From positions 12,135,340 to 12,199,339 of the forward strand of contig NC_135183.1 of NCBI RefSeq assembly GCF_041146795.1: a stretch of 64,000 nucleotides of DNA, in the 5' to 3' direction. The DNA is from Maylandia zebra (lineage: Eukaryota; Chordata; Actinopteri; Cichliformes; Cichlidae). The first letter of the stretch is position 1. Each line of letters begins with the position of its first letter. The notes beneath the pieces are model-generated. The model was not told the origin of the DNA. It did not search any database and worked only from the letters and a program-made list of their open reading frames with translations. This document shows positions 63,032 to 64,000 of this stretch, piece by piece. Made by a program: the position numbers and the translations under genes.

Positions 63032-64000
63032 CAGTGGGGCAAAAAAGTATTTAGTCAGCCACCGATTGTGCAAGTTCCCCCACCTAAAATGATGACAGAG
63101 GTCAGTAATTTGCACCAGAGGTACACTTCAACTGTGAGAGACAGAATGTGAAAAAAAAATCCATGAATCCACATGGTAGGATTTGTAAAGAATTTATTCG
63201 TAAATCAGGGTGGAAAATAAGTATTTGGTCAATAACAAAAATACAACTCAATACTTTGTAACATAACCTTTGTTGGCAATAACAGAGGTCAAACGTTTAC
63301 TATAGGTCTTTACCAGGTTTGCACACACAGTAGCTGGTATTTTGGCCCATTCCTCCATGCAGATCTTCTCGAGAGCAGTGATGTTTTGGGGCTGTCGCCG
63401 AGCAACACGGACTTTCAACTCCCGCCACAGATTTTCTATGGGGTTGAGGTCTGGAGACTGGCTAGGCCACTCCAGGACTTTCAAATGCTTCTTACGGAGC
63501 CACTCCTTTGTTGCCCGGGCGGTGTGTTTTGGATCATTGTCATGTTGGAAGACCCAGCCTCGTTTCATCTTCAAAGTTCTCACTGATGGAAGGAGGTTTT
63601 GGCTCAAACTTTCACGATACATGGCCCCATTCATTCTGTCCTTAACACGGATCAGTCGTCCTGTCCCCTTGGCAGAAAAACAGCCCCATAGCATGATGTT
63701 TCCACCCCCATGCTTCACAGTAAGTATGGTGTTCTTGGGATGCAACTCAGTATTCTTCTTCCTCCAAACACGACGAGTTGAGTTTATACCAAGAAGTTCT
63801 ACTTTGGTTTCATCTGACCACATGACATTCTCCCAATCCTCTGCTGTATCATCCATGTGCTCTCTGGCAAACTTCAGACGGGCCTGGACATGCACTGGCT
63901 TCAGCAGCGGAACACGTCTGGTACTGCGGGATTTTATTCCCTGCCGTTGTAGTGTGTTACTGATGGTGACCTTTGTTACTTTGGTCCCAGCTCTCTGCAG
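63032..64000 (-). mobile_element. Tc1-like transposon, continues past the window
   Basis: The left end 'cagtggggcaaaaaagtatt' follows TA at 63030-63031, as expected for Tc1/mariner target choice. The transposase is on the minus strand inside. The right end lies outside the window. Confidence 0.9.
63248..64000 (-). CDS. Tc1-like transposase, 5' end outside window
   Basis: The frame is open from the window edge to the stop at 63248, 250 codons. It starts within the second helix-turn-helix ('[20 protein letters not shown]') and runs through the DDE domain: first Asp in '[15 protein letters not shown]', glycine-rich box '[20 protein letters not shown]', second Asp in '[11 protein letters not shown]', and Glu in '[15 protein letters not shown]' (DD34E spacing). 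All three catalytic residues and the closing residues '[14 protein letters not shown]' are present with no stop or shift, so the visible part could be functional. It catalyses cut-and-paste transposition in the nucleus at TA sites. Confidence 0.92.
   Translation of the reverse strand: MQRAGTKVTKVTISNTLQRQGIKSRSTRRVPLLKPVHVQARLKFAREHMDDTAEDWENVMWSDETKVELLGINSTRRVWRKKNTELHPKNTILTVKHGGGNIMLWGCFSAKGTGRLIRVKDRMNGAMYRESLSQNLLPSVRTLKMKRGWVFQHDNDPKHTARATKEWLRKKHLKVLEWPSQSPDLNPIENLWRELKVRVARRQPQNITALEKICMEEWAKIPATVCANLVKTYSKRLTSVIANKGYVTKY

Overview
This window is teleost fish genomic DNA. The evidence is vertebrate-type genes split by GT-AG introns, clade B serpins with the ovalbumin-family exon layout, and a dense mix of fish-typical repeats (tRNA-headed SINEs with L2/Rex-like tails, R4/Dong, RTE and L2 LINEs, BEL/Pao and Ty3/gypsy pieces, hAT, Tc1, pogo and P-like elements). 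A cichlid-like percomorph is my best guess from repeat flavour; that is inference, not proof.

The only host genes I can support form a tandem array of five leukocyte-elastase-inhibitor-like (SERPINB1-like) genes, all on the minus strand between about 13.2 and 49.1 kb. I call them A (13241-16060), B (23931-26270), C (28175-30550), D (31130-40183, a pseudogene) and E (43899-48680). A, B, C and E each have six coding exons of almost identical size (168, about 177, 118, 143, 168 and 408-411 nt) and an apparent non-coding first exon. Scaffolds are near-identical, but the reactive-centre loop, which sets protease specificity, is different in every copy: P1 is Glu in A, Cys in B, Leu in C and Cys in E, and the loop is deleted in D. 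B and C are a very recent 4.28-kb duplication that carried the same SINE with it, and there are signs of gene conversion among copies.

Layout. 0-2.5 kb: minisatellite and the 3' half of a hAT transposon. 3.2-6.7 kb: a TIR element fragment and a rearranged Ty3/gypsy element whose protease/RT and integrase halves face opposite ways. 7.4-9.5 kb: BEL/Pao gag, cut by an antisense LINE tail (9.5-10.2 kb). 10.8-12.3 kb: decayed RTE-like LINE. 13.2-16.4 kb: serpin A. 16.9-19.3 kb: two pogo-like elements in opposite orientation. 21.1-22.1 kb: RTE fragment, fold-back Penelope-like piece and a perfect 24-bp hairpin. 23.9-31.0 kb: serpins B and C. 31.1-40.5 kb: serpin D, wrecked by LINE and hAT insertions. 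40.5-43.0 kb: two hAT elements. 43.9-49.1 kb: serpin E with a gypsy fragment in intron 2. 49.5-54.3 kb: hAT MITE, L2 tail, a THAP-bearing element with 8-bp target duplications, and a SINE. 55.1-59.8 kb: a four-level nest of elements around an R4/Dong LINE. 60-60.6 kb: LINE tail. 61.4-62.8 kb: a 1.4-kb palindromic element. 63.0 kb to the end: a Tc1 element with an open transposase frame.

The serpins carry no signal peptide and are predicted intracellular suicide inhibitors. As a set they look like one protease-trapping scaffold duplicated and re-targeted by loop change. Transposons have repeatedly inserted between and inside the copies and have inactivated one of them.
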